A DNA stretch of 64,000 bases from Cellulomonas sp. ES6 (GTDB lineage: Bacteria; Actinomycetota; Actinomycetes; Actinomycetales; Cellulomonadaceae). The notes below the pieces were generated by a model that was not told the DNA's origin, searched no databases, and was given only the letters and a program-made list of their open reading frames with translations. Made by a program: the position numbers and the translations under genes. Shown in pieces: positions 33,873 through 42,269 of this stretch (within the stretch, counting starts at the first letter, position 1; every line of letters starts with the position of its first letter). The DNA lies in assembly GCF_030053835.1 (NCBI RefSeq), contig NZ_CP125655.1, forward strand, positions 2,604,001-2,668,000, read 5' to 3'.

Positions 33873-35723
33873 ATGCCCCCCGTCACCGAGGTCGCTCCCG
33901 GGGTGTTCCGCATCGCGGACACGTGCCAGGTCTACGTCGTGCGCGCCGAGCAGTCCGCCCCCGACGGCACGCGCACCGCGGTGGCCGTCGACTTCGGGTC
34001 CGGCACCGCGCTCGACCACCTCGCCGAGATGGGCGTCGACCGCATCACCGACGTGCTCATGACCCACCACCACCGGGACCAGGGCCAGGGGCTGCCGCGC
34101 GCCGTCGCCGCCGGCATCGCCGTGCACGTCCCGCCGGTGGAGCGCGACCTGTTCGAGCACGTCGACGAGATGTGGCGCACCCGGCCCGTGGTCAACGACT
34201 ACAACCTGCGCCAGGACCGGTTCTCGCTGCTGGAGCCCGTGCCCGTCGCCGACGTCGTCCCGGAGTACCGGGTGCGCGAGTACGGCGGGGTGGCCGTCCA
34301 GGTGGTGCCGACCCCCGGCCACACCACCGGCTCGGTGACGTACGTCGTCGAGCGCGCGGGCCGGCGCCTGGCGTTCACGGGGGACCTCGTCTACGCACCC
34401 GGCAAGGTGTGGTCGCTCGCCGCGACGCAGTGGTCGTACACGGAGAACGAGGGGCCGGCGATGACGGTCCTGTCCTGCTACCTGCTCATGGACGAGCGGC
34501 TCGACCTGCTGCTGCCCTCGCACGGCGCCCCCATGGACGACCCGCAGCACGCGCTCGGGCTGCTCGCCTCCCGCATGCGCGGCTACGTCGACTCCCGCCG
34601 CCCGCAGCCGTGGGACCTGCGCACCCGCCTGACCGAGCCGTTCCAGCGCATCACCGAGCACTTCCTGCTCAACGTGTCGTCCAACGCCTGCTCCTACGTG
34701 CTGGTGTCGCGCGACGGCGCCGCGCTGCTCATGGACTACGGCTACGACATGACGACGGGGCTGCCGACGGGCACCGACCGCGCGTCGCGCCGGCCCTGGC
34801 TCGCGTCCCTGCCCGCGCTGCGCCGGGACCACGGCGTCACGGACGTCGAGGTGGTGCTGCCCACGCACTACCACGACGACCACGTTGCGGGCATGAACCT
34901 GCTGCGCGAGGTCGAGGGCACGCAGATCTGGGCGCCGGAGAACGTCGCGCCGGTGCTCGAGGAGCCGCTGCGGCACGACCTGCCCTGCCAGTGGTACGAC
35001 CCGATCCCGGTGGACCGCGTGCTGCCGCTGGGGGAGACGTTCCGGTGGCACGAGTACGAGATCACGGTGCACGAGCTGCCCGGGCACACGCTGTACGCCG
35101 CGGCGTTCGAGGTCGAGGTCGACGGCGTGCGGGTCCTCGTCACCGGCGACCAGCAGGACGGCCTCGGCATCCCCGGCCACCGCCGCGAGATCCTCAACTA
35201 CCAGTACCGGAACCTGTTCCGCATCACCGACTACCGGGACTCCGCGGCGCTGTACCGGCGGATCGCCCCCGGCGTCATGGTCTCCGGGCACTGGGAGCCG
35301 CGCTGGGTCGACGAGGCGTACCTCGACATGCTCGCCCAGGAGGGCGACGAGCTCGTGCAGATCCACTACGACCTGCTGCCGCTCGACGAGTACGACCTGG
35401 GCGCCGACGACCGCCTGGCGCACATCGCGCCGTACCTGTCGCAGGCGCGCGCCGGCGAGCCGGCACGGTTCACCGTGACCGTCCGCAACCCGACCCGCGC
35501 GGACAGCAAGGCCACGGTGCGGCCGGTGCTGCCGCTAGGCTGGCGCGCGCACCCCGACGAGGTCGTCGTCGCCCTCCCGCCCGCCGGGACGGCCGATGTG
35601 GACCTCGAGGTGGTGCCCACGGGCCCCGGGGCACGGCGCCGTCGGCTCGCCGTCGACGTCAGCATCGGGGACCTCCGGCTGGGTCAGCACGCCGAGGCTC
35701 TCGTGGACGTGACGGGGGACTGA
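33873..35723 (+). CDS. Tandem metallo-beta-lactamase-fold hydrolase
   Basis: A 616-residue protein with two MBL domains in a row and a C-terminal beta domain. Domain 1 (about 1-240) has LMTHHHRDQGQG, where the usual final His of HxHxDH is Gln, plus PTPGHTTGS and FTGDLVYAPG. Domain 2 (about 260-500) has the intact LPTHYHDDHVAG, ELPGHTLYAA and VTGDQQDG. The tail (about 515-616) looks like an Ig-like module (FTVTVRNPTRADSKATVRP). Domain 2 is probably the active one. A role in cleaving an ester or lactone on imported glycans is only a guess. Leaderless start. Confidence 0.85.
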   Translation: MPPVTEVAPGVFRIADTCQVYVVRAEQSAPDGTRTAVAVDFGSGTALDHLAEMGVDRITDVLMTHHHRDQGQGLPRAVAAGIAVHVPPVERDLFEHVDEMWRTRPVVNDYNLRQDRFSLLEPVPVADVVPEYRVREYGGVAVQVVPTPGHTTGSVTYVVERAGRRLAFTGDLVYAPGKVWSLAATQWSYTENEGPAMTVLSCYLLMDERLDLLLPSHGAPMDDPQHALGLLASRMRGYVDSRRPQPWDLRTRLTEPFQRITEHFLLNVSSNACSYVLVSRDGAALLMDYGYDMTTGLPTGTDRASRRPWLASLPALRRDHGVTDVEVVLPTHYHDDHVAGMNLLREVEGTQIWAPENVAPVLEEPLRHDLPCQWYDPIPVDRVLPLGETFRWHEYEITVHELPGHTLYAAAFEVEVDGVRVLVTGDQQDGLGIPGHRREILNYQYRNLFRITDYRDSAALYRRIAPGVMVSGHWEPRWVDEAYLDMLAQEGDELVQIHYDLLPLDEYDLGADDRLAHIAPYLSQARAGEPARFTVTVRNPTRADSKATVRPVLPLGWRAHPDEVVVALPPAGTADVDLEVVPTGPGARRRRLAVDVSIGDLRLGQHAEALVDVTGD

Positions 35724-35745
35724 GGACGACGCTCGAGGAGCACGC

Positions 35746-36795
35746 ATGGACGCCGTCGCGCAGGGGACGCGGGGCCCGGTGACCGCCGGGCGTCGCGCGA
35801 CGATCAAGGACGTGGCCGAGGCGGCCGACGTCTCGCGCTCCACGGCGTCGCGCGCGCTCACCGGCCGCGGCTACGTCGCCCCGGCCGTGCGGGACCGCGT
35901 GCGCCGCGCCGCGCAGACGCTCGGCTACGTGCCCGACGCGATGGCCCGCAACCTCCGCCAGCAGGTCAGCCGCTCCATCGGCGTCCTGGTGTCCGACCTG
36001 CGCAACTCGTTCTACGCCGACCTCGCCGCCGGCGTCAGCCAGCAGTCCCGCCGCCGCGGCTACGCGATGATGCTCGCCGACGACAACGGGTCGGTCGAGG
36101 CCGAGCTCGAGGCCGCCGAGACGTTCGTGGCGCTGCGCGTCGCCGGCGTCATCCTCACGCCGCTGTCCGTCGAGGTCACCGAGTACCTCGCCCGCCACCG
36201 CATCCCCGTCATCGAGGTCGACCGGCAGTTCGCCGAGGGCGCCTGCGACGCCGTGGTGGTCGACAACAAGTCCGCCGCCGAGCGCGTCACCGCCGGTCTG
36301 CTCGCGCAGGGCCACCGCCGCGTCGCCCTGCTCATCGACGAGATGGACTGGACGACGGGCCGCGACCGCCTGGTCGGGTACCGCTCCGCGTTCCTCGCGG
36401 CCGGCATCCCGCTGGACGACCAGCTCGTGGTCCGCGGCGGCTGGGACGTCGGCGCCGCGCAGGGCGTCGCGCGTGAGCTGCTCGGCTCACCCGACCGGCC
36501 CACCGCGGTGTTCGCCGCCAACAACGTGCTCGCCGAGGGCGTGTGGCGTGCCGCCCAGGGCCTCGGGCTGCGCATCCCCGAGGACCTCAGCCTGGTGTCG
36601 TTCGACGACGCCCCCTGGATGACGATGGTCCGGCCCGGCGTCACGGCCGTCGCGCAGGACGCGGTCGCGCTCGGCGAGGCCGCGGTGGCGCAGATGCTCG
36701 ACCGCATCCAGAGCCCCGATTCGCCCGTGCGGACCGTGATGCTCTCCGCCGCCGTCGCCGAGCGCGGCTCGACGGCCCCGCCCGCCACCGTCTGA
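35746..36795 (+). CDS. LacI-family transcriptional regulator
   Basis: A 349-residue LacI/GalR repressor. The helix-turn-helix and hinge lie at about residues 19-70 (ATIKDVAEAADVSRSTASRAL, then VRRAAQTLGYVPDAMARNLR). The periplasmic-binding-like effector domain follows, with SIGVLVSDLRNSFYADLAAG, VVDNKSAAERVTAGLLAQGH and LSLVSFDDAPWMTMVRPGVT. ATG set by GAGGAG six bases upstream. It is the only LacI protein in the window, and LacI proteins bind CG-centred palindromes like TGGNATCGATNCCA, so it is the best candidate for control of the eight sites. It lies just after the MBL gene, probably in its operon. Confidence 0.95.
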   Translation: MDAVAQGTRGPVTAGRRATIKDVAEAADVSRSTASRALTGRGYVAPAVRDRVRRAAQTLGYVPDAMARNLRQQVSRSIGVLVSDLRNSFYADLAAGVSQQSRRRGYAMMLADDNGSVEAELEAAETFVALRVAGVILTPLSVEVTEYLARHRIPVIEVDRQFAEGACDAVVVDNKSAAERVTAGLLAQGHRRVALLIDEMDWTTGRDRLVGYRSAFLAAGIPLDDQLVVRGGWDVGAAQGVARELLGSPDRPTAVFAANNVLAEGVWRAAQGLGLRIPEDLSLVSFDDAPWMTMVRPGVTAVAQDAVALGEAAVAQMLDRIQSPDSPVRTVMLSAAVAERGSTAPPATV

Positions 36796-36800
36796 GCCGG

Positions 36801-36910
36801 TCCCGCCCCCGGGCGGCACAGGACCCGCCCCCGGGCGGTGCGGGGCCCGCCCCCGGGCGCCACAGGACCCGTGCCCGGGCGGTGCGGGGCCCGTGCGCGG
36901 GCGGCGCGAG
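36801..36910. repeat. Five tandem 22-bp palindromic repeats
   Basis: Five head-to-tail 22-bp units of the form CCCGCCCCCGGGCGGYRCRGG, each with a CCCGGG-centred palindrome; the last has drifted. They follow the LacI stop and could end its transcript. Confidence 0.8.
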
Positions 36911-36952
36911 GCCCGGGCGTGCGGGAGGCTGACGCCCAGAGGTGCCACCCAT

Positions 36953-37174
36953 CCCGTCGGAGGCTCCGAACGCGATCGGAGACTCCCGCGCGGGATCGGA
37001 GACCTCCCCGGACCCCTCCGATCCCGCGCGGACACCTCCCACCACGTGGGGAACCTCCGAACCCCCGTCGGAGGCTCCGAACGCGAACGGAGACTCCCGC
37101 GTGTCATCGGAGACCTCCCCGGACCCCTCCGATGGCGCGCGGACACCTCCCAGCACGTTGGGAGCCTCCGAACG
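36953..37174. repeat. Two 111-bp tandem repeats with hairpins
   Basis: Copy 1 is 36953-37063 and copy 2 is 37064-37174, about 90% identical. Each holds an inverted repeat around GACCTCCCCGGACCC. In copy 1 the arms read CGCGCGGGATCGGAG and CTCCGATCCCGCGCG. In copy 2 the pair next to ATCGGAG is changed on both sides (G:C to C:G), keeping the stem. A second small stem, CCCA..TGGG, follows. The non-coding stretch 36796-37412 has no convincing gene, although 111 is divisible by three. Confidence 0.8.
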
Positions 37175-37267
37175 GGCGGAGGGTGAGGAGGCGGTGCCGG
37201 CTGGACTCGTTCCCATGCTGACGTCGCATGCCGGACCGCCTCCCTGTCCGCATCGCCGCCCCGTGGC

Positions 37268-37316
37268 TTGACGGTCGATCAGGCGTCCTCCTATGCTCGT
37301 TCTGGAATCGATCCCA
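37268..37316 (+). promoter_or_regulatory. Promoter and LacI-type operator F
   Basis: TTGACG (37268-37273), 18-base spacer, TATGCT (37292-37297), then the operator TGGAATCGATCCCA (37303-37316) over the start point. The best promoter-operator pair in the window. A 97-base leader follows. Confidence 0.82.
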
Positions 37317-37412
37317 GGCCGGATCGGCTGCACAGGAGCCGCCGAGCCACCGCCGGGGTCCCGCGCTCGACGCCTGCCGCGTCGCGCCCCGTCGGGGGTC
37401 TGGAGGACGTGC

Positions 37413-38594
37413 ATGACGACGGATCGACCGCTCGCGCCTGCCCGCACGGCGCAGGTCGCCCGCGACGCGGCACCAGGCCCAGCGGCTGCCGCGGCACCCG
37501 CGCCGGGGGCCTCGCGCGCGGCCGGCGCCGAGCCCGTCCTGGCGCTCGACATCGGCGGCACCAAGCTCGCGGTCGCGGTCGTCACCGTCGACGGCGCCGT
37601 GCACGGCCTGCGCATCCGGCCCACCCGGCGCGAGGAGGGCCCGCAGGCCGTCATCCGCCGGCTGTTCGACATGGGCCACGAGGCGGTCGCCGAGGCCGGG
37701 CTCGGTCCCGTCGGCGCGGTCGGCATCGCGTGCGGCGGCCCGCTCGACGCCCCCGCCGGCCTGCTGCAGTCTCCGCCGCACCTGCCGGGCTGGGACGACA
37801 TCCCGATCGGCCCGCTGGCGTCGCAGGAGTTCGGCGTCCCGTTCGCGCTCGAGAACGACGCGACGGCCGCCGCGGTCGCGGAGCACCGCTACGGCGCGGG
37901 CCGTGGGCTGCGCTCCCTGGTGTACCTGACGGTGTCGACGGGCATCGGCGGCGGCGTGATCCTCGACGGGCGGCTGCACCGCGGTGCCGCGGGCAACGGC
38001 GGCGAGCTCGGCCACATCACCGTGCGGCGGGGCGGGCGCGCGTGCTCCTGCGGCCGCGCCGGCTGCATCGAGGCCTACGCCTCCGGGACGTCGATCGCGC
38101 AGCGCGCCGGGGAGGCCCTGGCCGCGGACCCGGGCTCGACGCTGGCCGGGCTGCCCGCGGTCACCGCCGCCGACGTCAGCGCGGCCGCCGCGGCGGGGGA
38201 CCCGCTCGCCCGGAGCCTGTGGGACGAGACGACCGACCTGCTCGGCTGCGCCGTCGCCGACCTCGTGAACGTGCTGGAGCCCGAGCTCGTCGTGCTGGGC
38301 GGCGGCGTCACCCGCTCCGGTGCGATGCTGCTGGACCCGGTGCGGGACCTGGTCGCCCGTGAGGCGATGCCGCCGGCCGCCCGCGCCGCGACCGTGACGC
38401 TCGCGGCGCTCGGGGACGTGGTGTGCGTGGTGGGCGCCGGGGCGATCGCGCTCGACGTGCTGCCGGCCGCCGCGCCGCCCGCTGCCGGTGCCGTCGGCGA
38501 TGCCGCCGCGCCCACGACCGCCCCGCCCACCTCCGCCGGGCACCCGTCCGCCGGCCCCCCGCCCCCCACCGCCCCGGAGGCCGCTCGTGTCTGA
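37413..38594 (+). CDS. ROK-family sugar kinase
   Basis: A 393-residue ROK kinase. After a 40-residue Ala/Pro-rich lead comes the ATP-binding LALDIGGTKLAVAV (about residues 44-57). The catalytic Asp is in ALENDATAAAVAEHRYG and the zinc site in CSCGRAGCIEAYASG (about 211-225). ELGHITV is the sugar-contacting His/Glu loop. No N-terminal DNA-binding domain, so it is a kinase and not a repressor. Glucose, mannose, ManNAc or GlcNAc are possible substrates; the context favours mannose or an amino sugar. A second low-complexity Ala/Pro stretch ends the protein. ATG set by GGAGG. Its stop overlaps the SIS start. Confidence 0.93.
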   Translation: MTTDRPLAPARTAQVARDAAPGPAAAAAPAPGASRAAGAEPVLALDIGGTKLAVAVVTVDGAVHGLRIRPTRREEGPQAVIRRLFDMGHEAVAEAGLGPVGAVGIACGGPLDAPAGLLQSPPHLPGWDDIPIGPLASQEFGVPFALENDATAAAVAEHRYGAGRGLRSLVYLTVSTGIGGGVILDGRLHRGAAGNGGELGHITVRRGGRACSCGRAGCIEAYASGTSIAQRAGEALAADPGSTLAGLPAVTAADVSAAAAAGDPLARSLWDETTDLLGCAVADLVNVLEPELVVLGGGVTRSGAMLLDPVRDLVAREAMPPAARAATVTLAALGDVVCVVGAGAIALDVLPAAAPPAAGAVGDAAAPTTAPPTSAGHPSAGPPPPTAPEAARV

Positions 38595-39168
38595 CTGGCT
38601 GCACGCCCACCTGACCGCGCACACCGACGTCGCCCACGCGATGTCGGGCCTCGCGGAGCAGATCCGCGCGGCGGGCGAGCTGGTGCGCGACACGTTCGCC
38701 GCCGGCGGCACCCTGTACACGTTCGGCAACGGCGGCAGCGCCGCGGACGCCCAGCACCTCACCGGGGAGCTGGTCGGCCACTACAAGCGCGACCGCCGTC
38801 CGCTGCCCGCGGTGACGCTGAGCACGGACCCGACGTCCATGACCTGCATCGCGAACGACTACGCCTACGACGACGTGTTCGCCCGCCAGGTGCAGGCGCT
38901 CGCGCGGCCGGGGGACCTGGTGGTGGCGTTCACGACCAGCGGCCGGTCCCCGAACGTCGTCGGCGGGCTGGCGGCGGCGCGGGCGAACGGCGCGACCACC
39001 CTGCTGCTGGCCGGCGGCGACGGCGGTCCGGCGCGGGAACATGCCGACCACCTGCTGCTCGTCCCGTCGGCCACCACCCCGCGCATCCAGGAGATGCACA
39101 CCTTGGTGCTGCACGTCATCAGCGAGATGGTGGACGCCTGGGCCGCCGACGAGGCGCCCACCGCCTGA
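38587..39168 (+). CDS. SIS-domain isomerase, GmhA-like
   Basis: A 193-residue single SIS domain like sedoheptulose-7-phosphate isomerase. TLYTFGNGGSAADAQHLTGELVG is the phosphate-binding and dimer segment, TTSGRSPNVVGGLAAA the second phosphate loop, and TPRIQEMHTLVLHVISEMVD holds the metal/catalytic Glu and His. Without any heptose genes near, it may instead act on a phosphorylated mannose or amino-sugar product of the ROK kinase. GTG start lies within the end of the kinase gene (8-base overlap). Confidence 0.87.
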   Translation: MSDWLHAHLTAHTDVAHAMSGLAEQIRAAGELVRDTFAAGGTLYTFGNGGSAADAQHLTGELVGHYKRDRRPLPAVTLSTDPTSMTCIANDYAYDDVFARQVQALARPGDLVVAFTTSGRSPNVVGGLAAARANGATTLLLAGGDGGPAREHADHLLLVPSATTPRIQEMHTLVLHVISEMVDAWAADEAPTA

Positions 39169-39199
39169 CCGCGTCCCCCGAGACGAGAGGAACCGCGCC

Positions 39200-41221
39200 G
39201 TGGACGAGGGTGTCCTGCTGCGACCCGCGGGGACCCGGTGGCCGGGCGGCGACGCGCCCGTCGTGGGCTCCGTCCCGCACGTCGTCGAGGTCGTGGCCCC
39301 GGACGGCACCGTCACCCCGGTGCCCCCGACGTCGTCCCCCGGCCCGGGGGCGGTCGCCGGCGAGGCGGCGGGGTTCCGCGCCACGGCGTGGTGGTCGCCG
39401 CCGAGTGCCACCGGTCGCGTGGACGTGCGGCTCGACGTCGAGCACCGCGGCGCGGTCGAGCGGGACGCGTGCCTGCGCGTCCGCGTGCTGCTGCCCGCCG
39501 CCCCGCACCCGCCGTGGTGGCTGGTCCCGGGCGCGTTCTACGGCGAGAACCGGCCGGTCGGCTGCGAGCGGGCGTTCCCGCGGTTCGAGGTCGGCGCCGA
39601 CGACCCGGCCGGCATGGTGAGCGACCACTGGGAGCTCCGGGCGGACCGCGCCGCGACCCCCGCGGTGCTCGCGTGGGCCGGCCCGGGGGGCGTCGCGCTG
39701 CTCGCGCCCGAGACGACGCCGCTCGGCATGACCGGGCTCGGCCTGGCGCACGACGCGGCGACGGGCGTCGGCAGCATCCACCTCACGTTCCCGTTCCGGG
39801 AGGGGCCGGTGTCGTACACGGGGTCGGCCACGCCCGCCCCGGCGGAGGTCACGACGCACCGCTGGACGCCCGGCGAGCGGGTGTCGCTGCGGTTCGCCGT
39901 GCACCCCACCGGCCCGGACCGCCACGCGTACGCGGCCGTCCTGCGGGAGGAGCACGAGCGGACCCGCGCCGGCTCGCCGCTCGCGCCGTGGGTGGGCGTC
40001 GACGAGGCGGCCGACCTCGCCGCCGAGGGCCTGCACCGCTGGCACTACGCCGAGCCGGGCGTCCTGCTGGAGACCGTCGGGTTCGACCGCGAGGTCAGCG
40101 GCCGCGACGGCCTGACGGTGGACCGGCAGGCCATGCACGTCGGCTGGGTCAGCGGCATCCCGTGGGCGCACGCCCTGCTCGCGCACGCCCGCCGCCGCGG
40201 CCGCCCGGACGCCGGCGCCGCGGCCGCCCGCGTCATCGACTTCATCTGCGAGAACCTCGCGCCCTGCGGCACGTTCTGGGGCGTCTGGTACGCCGAGCAC
40301 GGCTGGTCGCAGTCGTGGTCGCACACCAGGGGAGCCCTGCACTCCCGGACGCTGGCCGAGGCGGCGCAGTTCCTGGCGCGCGCGCTCGAGCTCGGGGCGG
40401 ACGTGCGCGCCGCGCACCCGCGGTGGGAGGCGGCGCTGCTGTCGAACCTCGACGCGGTGGTGCGCCGGCAGCGCGCCGACGGCAACCTCGGCTCCGCCCA
40501 CCACGCGCAGACCGGGGAGGTGCTGTCCTGGGAGGGCGCCGCGGGCCTGGCGTGGGTCGGGGCGCTCGCGGAGGCCGGCCGCTGGGACGGCCCCGGTGGC
40601 GGCGACGGCGCGTACCTCGCGGCCGCGGTGCGCGCAGGGGAGTACTACGCGCAGTTCGTCGACCGGGAGTTCCTGCACGGCGCACCGGAGGACGTCGACC
40701 TCGCGCCGACGTCCGAGGACGGGTACGTGGCCGTCATGGCGTACGTCGCGCTGCACCGCCGCACCGGTGACCCGCGCTGGCTCGACCTCGCGCGCCGCGC
40801 GGCCGACTGGATGCTGACGTTCCGGTACTCGTACAACACGCGGTTCCCGGCGGGCACGATGCTGGAGCGCTACGGCTTCGCGACCCGCGGCGCCGACAAC
40901 GCCTCGCCGTCCAACCAGCACCTGCACGCGTACGGGCTGGTGTGCACGGCCGAGCTCGCGGAGCTGTCCGGGGCGCTCGGGGACCCCTGGTACGCCGAGC
41001 GCGCCGCCGAGACGCTCGCGTGCTTCCGGCAGATGGTCGCGCGGTTCGACGGCGACATGAACGCCTACCGCGGCATGACGTCCGAGCGGTACTACCAGAC
41101 TGCGTGCTTCCAGCCGAAGGGCATGCTGCTCACGCTGTCGCACGCCTGGACGACCGGGGTGCTGCTGCTGGCGTGCGAGCAGGTGCTGGCGCGCCCGGGG
41201 CTGCTGCCCGACCCGGTCTGA
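39200..41221 (+). CDS. Unknown protein, beta plus (alpha/alpha)6-like
   Basis: A 673-residue protein that I do not recognise. Residues 1-260 are beta-rich (AWWSPPSATGRVDVRLDVEH, WWLVPGAFYGENRPVG). The rest resembles an alpha-toroid: helical repeats with conserved aromatics such as FWGVWYAEHGWSQSWSH, DGYVAVMAYVALHRRTGDPRW and MTSERYYQTACFQPKGM. Such toroids are found in glycosidases, epimerases and lyases. Catalytic residues cannot be named with confidence. GTG start has GAGAGG nine bases upstream. Last gene of the ROK-SIS operon, so it probably acts on the same glycan. No signal peptide. Confidence 0.75.
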   Translation: MDEGVLLRPAGTRWPGGDAPVVGSVPHVVEVVAPDGTVTPVPPTSSPGPGAVAGEAAGFRATAWWSPPSATGRVDVRLDVEHRGAVERDACLRVRVLLPAAPHPPWWLVPGAFYGENRPVGCERAFPRFEVGADDPAGMVSDHWELRADRAATPAVLAWAGPGGVALLAPETTPLGMTGLGLAHDAATGVGSIHLTFPFREGPVSYTGSATPAPAEVTTHRWTPGERVSLRFAVHPTGPDRHAYAAVLREEHERTRAGSPLAPWVGVDEAADLAAEGLHRWHYAEPGVLLETVGFDREVSGRDGLTVDRQAMHVGWVSGIPWAHALLAHARRRGRPDAGAAAARVIDFICENLAPCGTFWGVWYAEHGWSQSWSHTRGALHSRTLAEAAQFLARALELGADVRAAHPRWEAALLSNLDAVVRRQRADGNLGSAHHAQTGEVLSWEGAAGLAWVGALAEAGRWDGPGGGDGAYLAAAVRAGEYYAQFVDREFLHGAPEDVDLAPTSEDGYVAVMAYVALHRRTGDPRWLDLARRAADWMLTFRYSYNTRFPAGTMLERYGFATRGADNASPSNQHLHAYGLVCTAELAELSGALGDPWYAERAAETLACFRQMVARFDGDMNAYRGMTSERYYQTACFQPKGMLLTLSHAWTTGVLLLACEQVLARPGLLPDPV

Positions 41222-41239
41222 GCAGCCGCGCGCACGATG

Positions 41240-41276
41240 CGAGGGCCGGGTCGCCGTGTGCGCGGCCCGGCCCTCG
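41240..41276. terminator. Bidirectional terminator hairpin
   Basis: An 11-bp perfect stem (CGAGGGCCGGG / CCCGGCCCTCG) with a 15-base loop, between the converging 39200 and 41295 genes. Confidence 0.8.
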
Positions 41277-41294
41277 TCGTCGGTGCGGCGGGTG

Positions 41295-42269
41295 TCAGCC
41301 CTTGCGGCCCTGCGTCGCCACGCCCTCGATGAAGTAGCGCTGCCCGAAGGCGAACAGCGCCAGCATCGGCAGCGTGACCAGCAGCGACGCCACCATCACG
41401 TACTGGTAGTCGCCCTGCCCGCCGGCGGTCGGCGAGTACTTCGTCATCGCGTACGCGATGCCGAGCGGCGCCGTGAACTCGTCCGGGCTGCCGGCGTTGA
41501 GGTAGATCAGCGCGGCCTGCAGGTTGTTCCACGACGCCTGGAACTCGAACAGCAGCACGATGATGAACGACGGCACGGACAGCGGGAACGCGATCCGCCA
41601 GTAGGTGCGCCACTGGTTCGCGCCGTCGATGCGCGCGGCCTCGAACAGCTCCCGCGGCAGGCCCAGGTAGAACTGCCGCTGCAGGAAGATGTAGAACGCC
41701 GACCCGAACAGGTTCGCGCCGAACAGCGGGACCCACGTGCCGAGGAACCCGAGCTCCTTCCAGATCAGGTAGATCGGGATCATCGTGACGGCGCCGGGCA
41801 GCATCATCGTGGCGAGCACGAGGCCGAACAGCGGGCCGCGCAGCGGGAACCGGAAGTGCGCGAACCCCCACGCGACCAGCGAGGACGACACGGCGACGCT
41901 GACGGCCGCCAGCACCGCGATGCCGATGCTGTTGACCATCCAGCTGCCCAGCGGCAGCTCGTCGAAGACGCGGACGTAGTTGTCCCAGTGGAACGTCGTG
42001 GGCCACAGCGAGTTGTCGAACACCTGCCCGCGGCCCTTGAGGCTGGCGGCGAGCAGCCACGCGAACGGGTACAGGAACACCAGGGAGATGACCGCGAGCG
42101 CCGCGAGGACCACGCCGCGCTTGATCCGGCGGCCGGTGCGGCCGCCGCCGCGGACCTCGCTGGGTGCGGGCCCGGTCGGGTCGATGGGGCGGTCGCCCTG
42201 CCCGGCGGCGTCCTCGGGGAGGCCGGGGACCTGGCGGACGGGCGTGTTCGTGGTGCCGGTGCTGGCCAT
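41295..42269 (-). CDS. ABC sugar permease (MalG type)
   Basis: A 324-residue inner-membrane component of a CUT1 importer. A 50-residue Pro/Gly-rich cytoplasmic lead precedes six predicted helices, the first being VVLAALAVISLVFLYPFAWLL. The EAA loop that touches the ATPase is EAARIDGANQWRTYWRIAFP. Its ATG shares one base with the stop of the upstream permease gene (TGATG), so they are coupled. No ATPase gene is nearby; actinobacteria often use a shared MsiK-like ATPase. Confidence 0.95.
   Translation of the reverse strand: MASTGTTNTPVRQVPGLPEDAAGQGDRPIDPTGPAPSEVRGGGRTGRRIKRGVVLAALAVISLVFLYPFAWLLAASLKGRGQVFDNSLWPTTFHWDNYVRVFDELPLGSWMVNSIGIAVLAAVSVAVSSSLVAWGFAHFRFPLRGPLFGLVLATMMLPGAVTMIPIYLIWKELGFLGTWVPLFGANLFGSAFYIFLQRQFYLGLPRELFEAARIDGANQWRTYWRIAFPLSVPSFIIVLLFEFQASWNNLQAALIYLNAGSPDEFTAPLGIAYAMTKYSPTAGGQGDYQYVMVASLLVTLPMLALFAFGQRYFIEGVATQGRKG

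Noticed and set aside
36801..37174. CRISPR array
   Set aside because: Tandem copies have no unique spacers between repeats and there are no cas genes.
36893..37271. ORFs through the 111-bp repeats (both strands)
   Set aside because: All arise because 111 is divisible by three; no start signal and the changes between copies favour stems, not codons.
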